A DNA stretch of 64,000 bases from Phytophthora colocasiae (Eukaryota; Oomycota; Peronosporomycetes; Peronosporales; Peronosporaceae), in assembly GCA_018806915.1 (NCBI GenBank), contig JAGKQI010000059.1, positions 124,001-188,000 of the forward strand, given 5' to 3'. Position numbers and translations under genes: made by a program. Below the pieces are notes generated by a model. It had not been told where the DNA came from and ran no database searches. It saw only the letters and a program-made list of their open reading frames with translations. Position 1 is the first letter of the stretch. Each line of letters begins with the position of its first letter. Shown piece by piece: positions 20,652-32,400 of this stretch.

Positions 20652-23600
20652 CGCATAATCAGGAAGGAGAAGGCAGCCATCGCGGCCGAGGAAGCTCGCC
20701 ACAGGCAGATGGTTGATGCCCGGGAGCTGGTTGAAGAAGCTGAAGAGTTCAAACAGCAGGGACGCTGTTGACGAAAGCTCGGAGAGGAACGACATGCAAG
20801 ATGCTGCACACTCTCGACAGGCAGAAAGCTCAGAAAAGCAGGGCAGCGCTGACTCCGTCGCGGGAATCAAAGCTATGGGGCCGCTGCCGCCAGTACCAAC
20901 CAATCTGGTACCAGGGAAATCTCCCAAACTGAAAGACATACACTGTCGCCGTTTCGATGGCAAGGAAGTGTATCCAGGTCTTGGATCGGGCTTCGAGGAT
21001 TTCCAGAAGGAATTCGAATGCGCCGTCCGCATGGAGCATCTTCTCAACGGATCGACCTGGTCGAGCGAGCTGAAGGCATCAGTACTTGGAACCTTCCTCG
21101 AAGGCGCAGCCAGCCGATCGTACTTCGACTTCACTGGTAACAACAACAAGCCGAACGGTCAGCAGCAGGGAAGCAGCAAGCACGAGCAGAAGCCTCGCCA
21201 GCAACAACAAAGCAACAAGAAGAATACCCCCGCTGCACAGGCCAATAGCACGGAAAAGACGTTCCCGTTTAAGTGCTGGAACTGCGGTGAAGCAGGCCAC
21301 AGGCGCGAGAACTGTATGAATCCGAAGAAGGACGCTAAAAAGGATGAGAAATCCGGTGAAGCAAACCAGGCACAGCGCAGCTCTTCCATGGACAGTCAGG
21401 ATGACAGCGAGAAAGCAGAGTTGTGGGTCGCCGCAGAGCAGGACGCAGGTGCAGAAGCCAAATGCACGAGTTGGCTGATTGACTCTGGGGCTACGGACCA
21501 CATGTGCTGTGATGAAACTATTCTCTTCGGTACCTCGCCGTCAAACCTGGTCATTAAGGTGGCGAATGGTGGGGTCCTTCGAGCTCAGCACAAGGGAAGC
21601 TGCCTGTTACGAATCTCAGACGGCGATAAAACCCAACACGTGGTCATGCAGGAGGTGCATTACGTCCCAGGTCTCGCTCGCAACTTAATCTCAGTCGTGG
21701 TTCTTGCTGAGAACGACATTACCACCACCTTCGGTCCTTCTGGATGCTATTTGCGTGGTAGGAACGGCAAGGTGATCGCCGTGGCCGACCGACAAGGCAA
21801 AACGTGCCTACTGAAAGGCGAAGTCGTGGACCCAGACACAGGTGGTGCAGCAATATTCGTTCAGGTGACGGCGACACTGCAGCACTGGCACGAGCGGCTA
21901 GGCCACGTGAACTTCCAGGACCTCATGCGGATGTACTCCAAGGGCTTGACAGGGGATATGGAAGTCGTGTCCAAGAAGCTGAAGTTCTGCTTGCCCTGCG
22001 CCGAGGCAAAGCAGACCAAGTCGAGACACCCAACGACCGACACGTCCACATCAGCACCAACGGATCAAGTAGGTGCAGTCCTAGGAGTCGACTTGAAGGT
22101 AGACATTCCTGCCGACAGAAATGGCAACAAGCACGTGCTGAGCATTGTGGACTACGGTTCATCCTTCAATCGCGTTTACCTACTGAGAACGAAGGATGAA
22201 GCTGCAGCCAAGTTGATGGACTTCATTCCAGAGTTTGAACGCCAGCATGGTATAGTGGTCAAGGTGGTTCGATCGGATGGTGGAGGTGAGTTCCAAGGCC
22301 GGGAGTTCGTCGCATTCTGCAAACGACACGGAATCAACCAACAGCTCACGCTTCCCGACAACTCCGCATCTAACGGAAAGGTCGAACGCTTGCATCGGAC
22401 CTTGATGGACTCGGTTAGAGCAATGCTATGGGCGTCAGGATTGCCGGAACGCTACTGGGGAGATGCCGTGCAGTACTCATCGTATATACGGAACCGCCTT
22501 CCGACCAGAGCCAACGCGGACAGCAAGTCTCCGATGGAGATCCTCACTGATAAACCGCCAAATGTGGGGCACATTCTGAAATTTGGGTCGACCTGCACCA
22601 CACACATAGCTCACAAGAAGGCAGCCTCCGTGAAGCGCCGAGCTGAAAAAGGCGTGGTGATCGGCATTAGCGAGGAGCAGAAGGGATATCGGCTCTTCAT
22701 CCCACGTACTCGCAAAGTTGTGGTGAGTGCTGACGTGCAGAACATCGACAAGCTGGACGTGAACGATACAAGCTCCACGGTGAGGACGACGATACGCAGC
22801 CGACGGCTACCACGAAGTCAACGACCACCACGGATAACACACAGCCAACAGCTCCCGTGGACGAGTCTCAGGAGGATACTGCGTCGCAGCCGCCGAGGGT
22901 CAGCAAAAAGGATGAGGGTCCACCTCGAAGCGGGTTCAAACGACGCAGGAGCCGTCGCCTGGCGCAACTTAAGGATGCCGACGGGTCAAGTGATAGTGGA
23001 GAAGATGAATACGCTGGAAGCCCCATCAGTGCTGCTGCTCTTCGTCGCGTCTTTGGTGCTCGCAAGAAAATGAAGACTGATGAGTTTTCGCTGGCAAAGG
23101 AACTGATAGAGGAAGTCGAAGGACAACCGGCAACACTGTTGCTATCATCTGCCATGGCGGCAATGGTTACACCTCGCAACATCGCTGAGGCGAAGCAGCA
23201 GCCTGAGTGGCCCGAATGGAAGGCCGCAATCGAGAAGGAGCTCCAAGACCTGCAGGCAAACGGCACTTGGGAAGTGGTTCGCCGTCCTGTAGGCGAGAAC
23301 ATGATTTCATCGAAGTGGGTGTTCAAGATTAAGTTCAACTCGCGCGGTGAACTGGAACGGTTCAAGGCTCGGCTGGTGGCGCGTGGTTTTTCTCAGCGAT
23401 GTGGTTTTGATTTTGAGGCGACGTATTCGCCGGTACTCAAGCTCCACCAGCCTGAGGTTTCTCGCAACATTGGCTGCACAATGGCAACGAAGACTCCGCC
23501 AGGGCGATGTGCCTAACGCCTATGTTAAAGCAAATTTGGATCGCCCTATCTTAATGACCCTCCTGAGGGCACACCAGACTCGAGTGAGATAGCTTGGCTT

Positions 23601-24645
23601 CTCGTCAAAAGTCTGTATGGACTGAAGCAAAGTGGACTGTTGTGGAACAAGGAGATTAACAAGTTCCTGCTGAAGTTGGGTTTCACACGCAGCAAACTGG
23701 ACCCGTGTCTCTACAGTTGTCGCCGCAACGGGAAGTTGATCGTGCTCGGACTATATGTCGATGATGTTGTTCTCGTGGGCGAGGATGATGCTGACAGCGA
23801 CTGGGTTATGTATCAGCTTGGACAGAAGTTCGACATCAAAGACATGGGCGACGCTACCAAGTGCCTTGGGATCTGCATCGAGCGTGATGACAGCGGCATC
23901 TTCCTACACCAACGCGATACAATCGAAGAGGTACTGATGAACTTTGAGATGGCTATGTCTAAACCAGTTCACACTCCCATGGAGACTTCGAGGGCATTTT
24001 GACGATGATGTGGTACTGGAGCAATCGAGCTTAATGAGAAGGGCCATCGGTTCGTTGTTATGGATTTCCAACTGCACACGACCCGACATTACTGCGGCTG
24101 TGAACTACCTGGCGAGATTTGTCGCTTTTCCCCGTGAGAGTCACTGGCGTGGCGTGAAGCGCATACTGCGTTACCTTCGTGGGACATCTTCGTTTGGCCT
24201 CTTCTTTAAGGCCGGACTAGGAACAGGTTGAAAGTGGTCTGCAACGATCTACTCCGACGCGGACTGGGCAGGAGATGCGACTGATGCTAAGTCGGTCTCA
24301 GGCTGTGTGCTCATGATCAACGGTATCGTGATTGCTTGGGCTTCAAAGAAGCAAACGTCTGTCGCGTTATCAACCATGGAAGCTGAGTACATCGCTGCAG
24401 CTATGGCGGTCAAGGACGCTGTGTGGATCAAGCAGCTTCTGGTGGAAATCGGATTGTGGACGAAGGACCGCACCATCACGCTGCAAGTGGACAATCAGTC
24501 GGCTATCAAGTCGATGGAAAACGAGATAACAAGCTCGCGCAGCAAGCACATAAATGTGCGTTACCATTTCATCAGAGACATAATCAAGCGTGGTGATGTC
24601 AGGTCAACTACTGCCCGACTCAGCAACAGCTCGCAGATATTCTGA
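20652..24645 (+). pseudogene. Copia C gag-pol: NC-PR-IN-RT-RH
   Basis: A 786-codon frame (20,713-23,073) has the zinc knuckle CWNCGEAGHRRENC (21,274-21,315), protease WLIDSGATDHMCC, the integrase finger HWHERLGHVNFQD...CLPCAEAKQ, and core residues in GVDLKV, RSDGGGEF and GKVERLHRT. RT follows in shifted frames: WEVVRRPVGENMISSKWVFK, VARGFSQRCGFDFEATYSPV, and YVDD at 23,754-23,765. RNase H has YSDADWAGD, ALSTMEAEYIAAAM and RSKHINVRYHFIRD. Frameshifts lie near 20,760, 22,780, 23,450, 23,990 and 24,600. This single-polyprotein layout is typical of Copia. Confidence 0.9.
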
Positions 24646-24728
24646 CGAAGCCTCTCCAACGCCTGACCTTCACATCGTCTTCGTGAACAGCTACACGTCT
24701 CTCAAGTGGCTGCGACTTTGAGGGAGGC

Positions 24729-25128
24729 TGTTGAAGTTCGCAAAACCGCAGCCAACTGACGGTGCGACGTTGAAGTGGAGCTCGACCGACATTGGAATCG
24801 GAGAGCGACCATGATGACTGAATTTTTTCATTTGTGGCCTCTGCTCCTGGCCACGTGGACAGCGGGTGAGCGAAACTTGCTGTGAGTGAAACGAGAGCCG
24901 GCTGTAAGGCTTACTGCATTGGCAAAGGGCGATGACTGCTCGAGTGACGCGAGATGACTGCTCGAATGACGTCGTTCTGGACAGGTGGCGTAAGAAGGAG
25001 GGCTGAGTAACGAGAACTTAGTGAGCAGAGTAAGCGCCTAACCGTTAATGACACTTTTCAATTTCCTTCCTACCTCACTGACTGGTCTTCTCTTCGCGAC
25101 ACCCCTCTGCACTTCACAAGTTGCAACA
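24729..25128 (+). repeat. 3' LTR of Copia C
   Basis: It starts TGTTGAAGTTCGC after the purine-rich TGAGGGAGGC and ends CAAGTTGCAACA at the target duplication, 400 bp. D has the same arrangement (TTGAGAGGGC then TGTTGCAGG). Its last 76 bp reappear inverted at the left end of C. Confidence 0.85.
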
Positions 25129-27923
25129 CTGGGGCTCAGCCCCGAAGAGCTCCGTGCTCTTTAACACGGAACGTGTGAGCAAGCAGGGCTTGCTGGTCGT
25201 CCAGGTGGACGTGAAGGGCTTTGAGAAGCCGTGGATCGTGTTGATCGATTCGGGGGCGTCTGGCAACTACGTCAGACGCTCCACCGTTGAAGGTAGTCAG
25301 CAATATGCTGAGGCGCTTCGAGCGCGAAGAGGTGACACAGTCACAGTCCGTCTAGCGACGGGCGTCCGTGTCACGGTGGCCAAGGTCCCCATGGACCTGC
25401 GGCTGAAGTTCTTGGACTTCGATAGTGTGGAACGCTGCTTGGTCCTGGACCTGGATTCGAGGTATGACCTCATCCTTGGCATGGCGTGGCTGGAGCGCCA
25501 CGAGCCATGGATTGATTGGAGGTCGAAGACCTTAGGTGCTACGCACTTCTCTCCTAGTGGAGCTTTGGCGAGTCATGAACCCACCTCTGCTAGGGAAGCA
25601 GAAGCGCTATTGGCGCGAGCATCGAGCCGAGTCGGCTATGATGCTGGAGGTCGGTGTGTCCGAGCTGGTGGACAGCACCGAGTGTGAGGACCGCAGTCCT
25701 GTTGAGCGCGTAGCGCTGGTTGACAGTGAGTCAACGGGTGGGCAGAGCCCACGTAATCCCTGTGGGGCGGCACGTACTCCGCCGAGCGATACTGGTCGTG
25801 GACCAAGTCGATCGCTGAATGTCTCTGACATTGGACCAGCTACGGTCATTGATTGTGCAGCGGCACGTACTCCGCTGAGCGACATCGGTAATCGACCGAG
25901 TAGGTCGCTGAGTGTCTCCGACACTGGGCCTGGTGAGGCCGAAACTTGTGCGACGGCACGTACTCCGTCGAGTGGACGTTCGACGGCTAGACGACGACGT
26001 CGTAAGGCCTATGGGCGAGACGCTCTGCGTCTGAGTCGTCCGTGACGCCAAGTGTCAACGCACAGGAGGGCTGTGGGCAGCTATACACTCTGGTCGATGG
26101 AGTGGACGGCGGTGCCGAAGGCAGCGCCCGGCTGGACAGACTGCCGAGCGTCGACAAACTCCTTGAGTTAGAGGAGATGTCGTTCGCCGACTTTGGCGAT
26201 GCTCTTTGAAGGCTGGCGAACTCGCCGAGGTGGTCATCGTTCGACCTGAAGAAGAGTTAAACTCATCGTCCCTCGTTGACGAGTCCGTCTTGGCCGCGGT
26301 CAAGAAGGCGTTGAACGCCAGGAGTGGATCGGAGATCCTCAAGAACCCCTCGGATCCCTTCTACCCTTGCTGAAGGGAATATGGAGACGTTGTCTCGAAG
26401 GAACCACCGAGTGGTCTGCCTCCTGACCGAGGCGTTCGTCACGAGATCGACTTAGTTCCCCGGAACTAAATACTGCGTGACCCGGCAGTGGCCTCTTCCT
26501 AAAGAGCAATGCGACGTCATTGACGCCTTCTTCCGTGCTAAGCACGCGGCGGGTCTCGTGCGCGAGAGCAAGTCTCCGCACTCCGCGCCAACGTTGGCAA
26601 GTGGCGTATCGTTCACGCTTTTAACAAGCTCAACGCTGCCACGATTCCGGCGCAGACGCCGATTCCTAGGAAGGATGTTCTTCAGAACAACATGGTGGGT
26701 TGCACCATGTACAGTGCACTCGACTTAGTCGATGGGTACTATCAGCTGCTCATGCGAGCCAGTGATATTCCGCTTACAGCGGTAAGCACCCCGAGCGGTA
26801 TGCTCTGGGAATGGCTCGTCATGCCCCAAGGGCTGTCGAATGCGCCTGCAACGTTCAATCGTCTAGTGACGCAGTTGTTCAGGCCCCTGCGGGCATTCGC
26901 ACAGACGTACTTTGACGACGTGTTCGTCCACAGTCAGGCCGAACACGGCAAGACTGACGTCGAGGTACACGTGGAACACGTGAGAGCAGTGCTCGAGTGC
27001 ATGCGCACCAACAAGTTGTACGCCAACGCGGACAAGTGCGTCTTTGGCGCGGAAGAAATCCCTTTCCTAGGGTGCTTCATTGGGAAGCATGGCCTTCGTG
27101 CTGATCCAGCAAAGGTCAAGGCCATTGTGGACTGGGCCGGTTCCATTGAACCAGAAGGACTTGCGTAAGTGGCTGGGCTTGGCCAACTACTTGCACAAGT
27201 ACAGCGAGAACTACGCTGAGTTGGCTCGGCCACTGACGGATCTCCTTAAGAAGGATGCCGAGTGGGTATGGCGTGCCGAGCACGAGAATGCGTTCACTTG
27301 TATCAAGGATAGCCTGCTTCAGGCACCGATACTGGCGTTGCCAGACCCCGATCGTCCATTCATCGTCGTCTGTGACGCCTCGGACTTTGCCATCGGCAGT
27401 GCTTTGCTACAAGCGGACGCCGACGAGCGCGAACGCGTCATTGCGTTTGAGTCGCGACAGCTCAAGGCTGCTGAGAAGAACTATCCAGTTCATGACAAGG
27501 AGCTACTTGCGATGAAGTACGCTCTCGTCAAATTCAGGGTTCACCTGCTCGGCTCCAAGCCGTTTTGTGATCTACACGGATCATGCGTCACTACGCACAG
27601 CGACGCAGTCGCCTCATCTCTCGCAGAGGATGGCCCGATGGCTCTCCTTCTTTGCGGAGTATAACTTCCGAGGTGAAGTACAAGCCTGGCAGGCAGAACG
27701 TCCTCGCTGACGCGTTATCACGTCGCCCGGACTATGAGTTATCTCATGTCACCTCGGTGACGTCGTCCGTGGCGGACATGGTTCGAGCAGCGTACGCTCA
27801 GGACGACTCTTGTGTCGCGCTGCTTCAAGCTCTAGGGAGCGATGAGTTTAAAGACTCAAAGGTGACTCTGTCACGACGCCTAAAGGCGAGACTTCCAACG
27901 CTATAGCCTGGAAGGCGGTCTGC
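25129..27923 (+). pseudogene. Pol of B1 after the Copia insertion: PR-RT-RH, integrase deleted
   Basis: The reading resumes at the CTGGG duplication. Protease: VLIDSGASGNYV, DSRYDLILGMAWLERHEPW. Linker with repeated Ser/Arg units; RT with YSALDLVDGYYQLL and YFDD (near 26,908); RNase H with FIVVCDASDFAIGSALL and the YTDHAS region in a shifted frame. It ends at the same point as B0, where GGTCTGC joins TGTAACGGGG of LTR2. Integrase and chromodomain are absent, so this unit could only move in trans. Indels lie near 25,590, 26,205, 26,365, 26,590, 27,135 and 27,565. Confidence 0.88.
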
Positions 27924-28348
27924 TGTAACGGGGATGTTACACGAATGTTTCTCGTTGGTGTGTGACACACGTGGATACATTTATGTGGGTACATAATGGT
28001 ACGTGACACTCATAGAAACATTTATGTGGGTACATAATGGTGTGGCACACACGAGTAGATACGTAGATGGCCTCAGAGCCTCACGTTGCATTTTGATTAG
28101 GATTTAGTATGTTAGATACTAAATCCAGTTACATTTAGGATTAGGACAATAAAGTCAATAAAAATCAGTTTGCATTTTACATAATTAGTGTTAGTTCCTT
28201 TATTATAGGGACAACTGATTGTGTGAGTCCTGTATTTAGTGGATTACTTGGTTCTTGTATAGAACCGAAGGCTAGTGCCTTGCAAGCAGGACTCTACGAG
28301 TCAACTAAACTTCCTCTGTGCGGTGCATACCTACGCAGCCCCGCTGCA
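27924..28348 (+). repeat. Family B LTR2 (alpha subtype)
   Basis: TGTAACGGGG to CCCCGCTGCA, 425 bp, nearly identical to LTR1, including the two 24-bp U3 repeats. The hairpin is at 28,100-28,126. It serves as the 3' LTR of B1 and the 5' LTR of B3. Confidence 0.9.
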
Positions 28349-28405
28349 TCTGGTAGCACTCGTAGTCAATCCAACTCCTGAGTTGAAGACTGTTTCTCTG
28401 TGAGA

Positions 28406-29377
28406 ATGGAGCCAGAAGCATACGCTCACTTGACTCCGAGTCAGCAGGACACGCTTAACAAGCTTACGTCCTTGCTGGGCCCTGAAGGTATGGCGCACCT
28501 TGCGTCTCAAGGACCGGAGGCCGTCAACGCGCGCCTCGAGGCATTTGCCTCGTACGAGAACGCTCTCGTCGAGCACATTCAGCGGAATGTAAAAGGGGCC
28601 ACCCCTGCTCCGAGAGCTAAGCCCGTCACGCTCAGCGTGAAGACCTTCCACGGGAATGAGGGGGAGAACCTCCTTTTGTGGACCCGAGAGGTTGAAATGG
28701 CCATGGGGGCCGCCATGCTCTAGTTGGAGGGGCAACGCGTGGCGTTTGCCATCTCCAAGCTCGAAGGACGAGCACGAGAATGGGCTTTGACGTCTGGGAC
28801 GTCGGTAGAAGCGGCCTTCCCTACTTGGGGCGAGCTAAAAGCCAAGCTCACGCAAGTGTTTGCTCCGCCTAACCAGGCGTATCGCGTGCGGTCACGCTTC
28901 CTTGCTTGCCGACAGGGCAAGAAGGATCTGGTGGACTATGTCCAAGAGCTGCGAACGCTCATCGCCGGCATGGCTGCCGACCCTCTACCCGAGGTGGTCG
29001 CCGTGACCGTCTTCATGGAAGGCTTGCGAGCTGGTGTGGCCAGGACGGAGGCATTCCGTCATAGCCCCCGCAGCTTCGAAGACGCTGTCAGCGTGGCATT
29101 GAATGCCGAACACAACTTTAAGTTGTCGAGGGTCGGTGCTATCAGCACAGGGTCCGGTGGACCCGAGCCCATGGACCTCAGCTATGCTGAAGATGAGGTA
29201 GTTGAGCTACGAGCTGCGGTGCAGCGTATGAGCACCCGCCGGTGCTATACATGCGGCAGTCCCTCACACCTGAGGCCCAACTGCCCTCTGCGCAAAGAGC
29301 GCGCCGGCCAAAATGGCCGCAACCCTGCCGCGGGTCCCGCTTTGGGCTCTGCCCAGGGAAACGACGGCTCCCAGTAG
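28406..29377 (+). CDS. Gag of B3, one in-frame amber
   Basis: ATG 28,406 to TAG 29,375-29,377, 323 codons in a single continuous frame broken only by TAG at 28,721-28,723 (CAG in B2 and B6). The capsid contains [36 protein letters not shown] and [20 protein letters not shown]. The nucleocapsid knuckle is [14 protein letters not shown] (CX2CX4HX4C). Gag packages element RNA and forms the particle. This is the best gag of the window, and its stop codon lies in the frameshift hairpin. The shared amber with B1 implies local duplication after the mutation. Confidence 0.9.
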
Positions 29378-29445
29378 ACGCGGGGCGGTCTACTGGGGAA
29401 GAACTGAGTTCTGCAGTGCGTGAGAGGCACTGGGGCTCAGCCCCG
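29356..29445 (+). promoter_or_regulatory. -1 ribosomal frameshift signal of family B (best copy)
   Basis: Gag reads CAG GGA AAC in frame, so GGGAAAC (29,356-29,362) has X XXY YYZ phase. A 7-nt spacer (29,363-29,369) is followed by 10-bp perfect arms CCCAGTAGAC (29,370-29,379) and GTCTACTGGG (29,388-29,397) around an 8-nt loop. After slipping -1 the frame runs open into protease. Loop bases CGGGGC (29,381-29,386) can pair with GCCCCG at 29,440-29,445, a possible pseudoknot. GGGAAAC is a proven heptamer in some retroviruses. Confidence 0.85.
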
Positions 29446-32400
29446 AAGAGCTCCGTGCTCTTGAACACGGAACGTGTGAGCAAGCAGGGCTTGCTGGTCG
29501 TCCATGTGGACGTGAAGGGCTTCGAGAAGCCGTGGACCATGTTGATCGATTCGGGGGCGTCTGGCAACTACGTCAGACGCTCCACCGTTGAAGGTAGTCA
29601 GCAATATGCTGAGGCGCTTCGAGCGCGAAGAGGTGACACAGTCACAGTCCGTCTAGCGACGGGCGTCCGTGTCACGGTGGCCAAGGTCCCCATGGACCTG
29701 CGGCTGAAGTTCTTGGACTTCGATAGTGTGGAACGCTGCTTGGTCCTGGACCTGGATTCGAGGTATGACCTCATCCTTGGCATGGCGTGGCTGGAGCGCC
29801 ACGAGCCATGGATTGATTGGAGGTCGAAGACCTTAGGTGCTACGCACTTCTCTCCTAGTGGAGCTTTGGCGAGTCATGAACCCACCTCTGCTAGGAAGCA
29901 GAAGCGCTATTGGCGCGAGCATCGAGCCGAGTCGGCTATGATGCTGGAGGTCGGTGTGTCCGAGCTGGTGGACAGCACCGAGTGTGAGGACCGCAGTCCC
30001 GTTGAGCGCGTAGCGCTGGTTGACAGTGAGTCAACGGGTGGGCAGAGCCCACGTAATCCCTGTGGGGCGGCACGTACTCCGCCGAGCGATACTGGTCGTG
30101 GACCCAGTCGATCTGCTGAATGTCTCTGACATTGGACCAGCTACGGTCATTGATTGCGCAGCGACACGTACTCCGCTGAGCGACGTCGGTAATCGACCGA
30201 GTAGGTCGCTGAGTGTCTCCGACACTGGGCCTGGTGAGGCCGAAACTTGTGCGACGGCACGTACTCCGTCGAGTGGACGTTCGACGGCTAGACGACGACG
30301 TCGTAAGGCCCTATGGGCGAGACGCTCTGCGTCTGAGTCGTCCGTGACGCCAAGTGTCAACGCACAGGAGGGCTGTGGGCAGCTATACACTCTGGTCGAT
30401 GGAGTGGACGGCGGTGCCGAAGGCAGCGCCCGGCTGAACAGACTGCCGAGCGTCGACAAACTCCTTGAGTTAGAGGAGATGTCGTTCGCCGACTTTGGCG
30501 ATGCCTTGAAGGCTGGCGAACTCGCCGAGGTGGTCATCGTTCGACCTGAAGAAGAGTTAAACTCATCGTCCCTCGTTGACGAGTCCGTCTTGGCCGCGGT
30601 CAAGAAGGCGTTGAACGCCAGGAGTGGATCGGAGATCCTCAAGAACCCCTCGGATCCCTTCTACTCCTTGCTGAAGGAATATGGAGACGTTGTCTCGAAG
30701 GAACCACCGAGTGGTCTGCCTCCTGACCGAGGCGTTCGTCACGAGATCGACTTAGTTCCCGGAACTAAATACTGCGTGACCCGGCAGTGGCCTCTTCCTA
30801 AAGAGCAATGCGATGTCATTGATGCCTTCTTCCGTGCGAAGCACGCGGCGGGTCTCCTGCGCGAGAGCAAGTCTCCGCACTCCGCGCCAACGTTCTGTGT
30901 CAGAAAGCCGAATGGCAAGTGGCGTATCGTTCACGCTTTTAACAAGCTCAACGCTGCATGACTGATTCCGGCGCAGACGCCGATTCCTAGGAAGGATGTT
31001 CTTCAGAACAACATGGTGGGTTGCACCATGTACAGTGCGCTCGACTTAGTCGATGGCTACTATCAGCTGCTCATGCGAGCCAGTGATATTCCGCTTACAG
31101 CGGTAAGCACCCCGAGCGGTATGCTCTGGGAATGGCTCGTCATGCCCCAAGGGCTGTCGAATGCGCCTGCAACGTTCAATCGTCTAGTGACGCAGTTGTT
31201 CAGGCCCCTGCGGGCATTCGCACAGACGGACTTTGACGACGTGTTCGTCCACAGTCAGGCCGAACACGGCAAGACTGACGTCGAGGTACACGTGGAACAC
31301 GTGAGAGCAGTGCTCGAGTGCATGCGCACCAACAAGTTGTACGCCAACGCGGACAAGTGCGTCTTTGGCGCGGAAGAAATCCCCTTCCTAGGGTGCTTCA
31401 TTGGGAAGCATGGCCTTCGTGCTGATCCAGCAAAGGTCAAGGCCATTGTGGACTGGCCGGTTCCCTTGAACCAGAAGGACTTGCGTAAGTGGCTGGGCTT
31501 GGCCAACTACTTGCACAAGTACAGCGAGAACTACGCTGAGTTGGCTCGGCCACTGACGGATCTCCTTAAGAAGGATGCCGAGTGGGTATGGCGTGCCGAG
31601 CACGAGAATGCGTTCACTTGTATCAAGGATAGCCTGCTTCAGGCACCGATACTGGCGTTGCCAGATCCCGATCGTCCATTCATCGTCGTCTGTGACGCCT
31701 CGGACTTTGCCATCGGCAGTGCTTTGCTACAAGCGGACGCCGACGAGCGCGAACGCGTCATTGCGTTTGAGTCTCGGCAGCTCAAAGCTGCTGAGAAGAA
31801 CTATCCAGTTCATGACAAGGAGCTACTTGCGATGAAGTACGCTCTCGTCAAATTCAGGGTTCACCTGCTCGGCTCCAAGCCGTTTGTGATCTACACGGAT
31901 CATGCGTCACTACGCACAGCGACGCAGTCGCCTCATCTCTCGCAGAGGATGGCCCGATGGCTCTCCTTCTTTGCGGAGTATAACTTCGAGGTGAAGTACA
32001 AGCCTGGCAGGCAGAACGTCCTCGCTGACGCGTTATCACGTCGCCCGGAGTATGAGTTATCTGCATATCACCTCGGTGACGTCGTCCGTGACGGACATGG
32101 TTCGAGCAGCGTACGCTCAGGATGACTCTTGTGTCGCGCTGCTGCAAGCTCTAGGGAGCGATGAGTTTAAGGACTCAAAGGTGACTCTGTCACGACGCCT
32201 AAAGGCGAGACTTCAACGCTATAGTCTGGAAGGCGGTCTGCTGTACTACAGCACGGGTCAGAATGACCCACCACGTGTGGTGGTTCCTCACGATGAGGAC
32301 CTGAAGTATCGTATCCTCTATGAGGCCCACGACACGCCAACAAGCGGCCACCTCGGTCGCGAGAAGACGTACGGCTCGGTGAGCTCCATGTACTGGTGGC

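Larger units (their letters stand above)
12297..25128 (+). mobile_element. Copia element C, interrupted by B2
   Basis: It is flanked by CTGGG at 12,292-12,296 and 25,129-25,133; the uninterrupted site is visible in B3 near 29,430. The net length without B2 and its target duplication is 4,915 bp. The order is aberrant 83-bp 5' LTR, tRNA-iMet half-site primer-binding site, gag, PR, IN, RT, RH, a purine-rich tract and a 400-bp 3' LTR. IN before RT makes it Ty1/Copia. Both outer ends are U5 ends, so the first and last 76 bp are inverted repeats. Confidence 0.9.
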
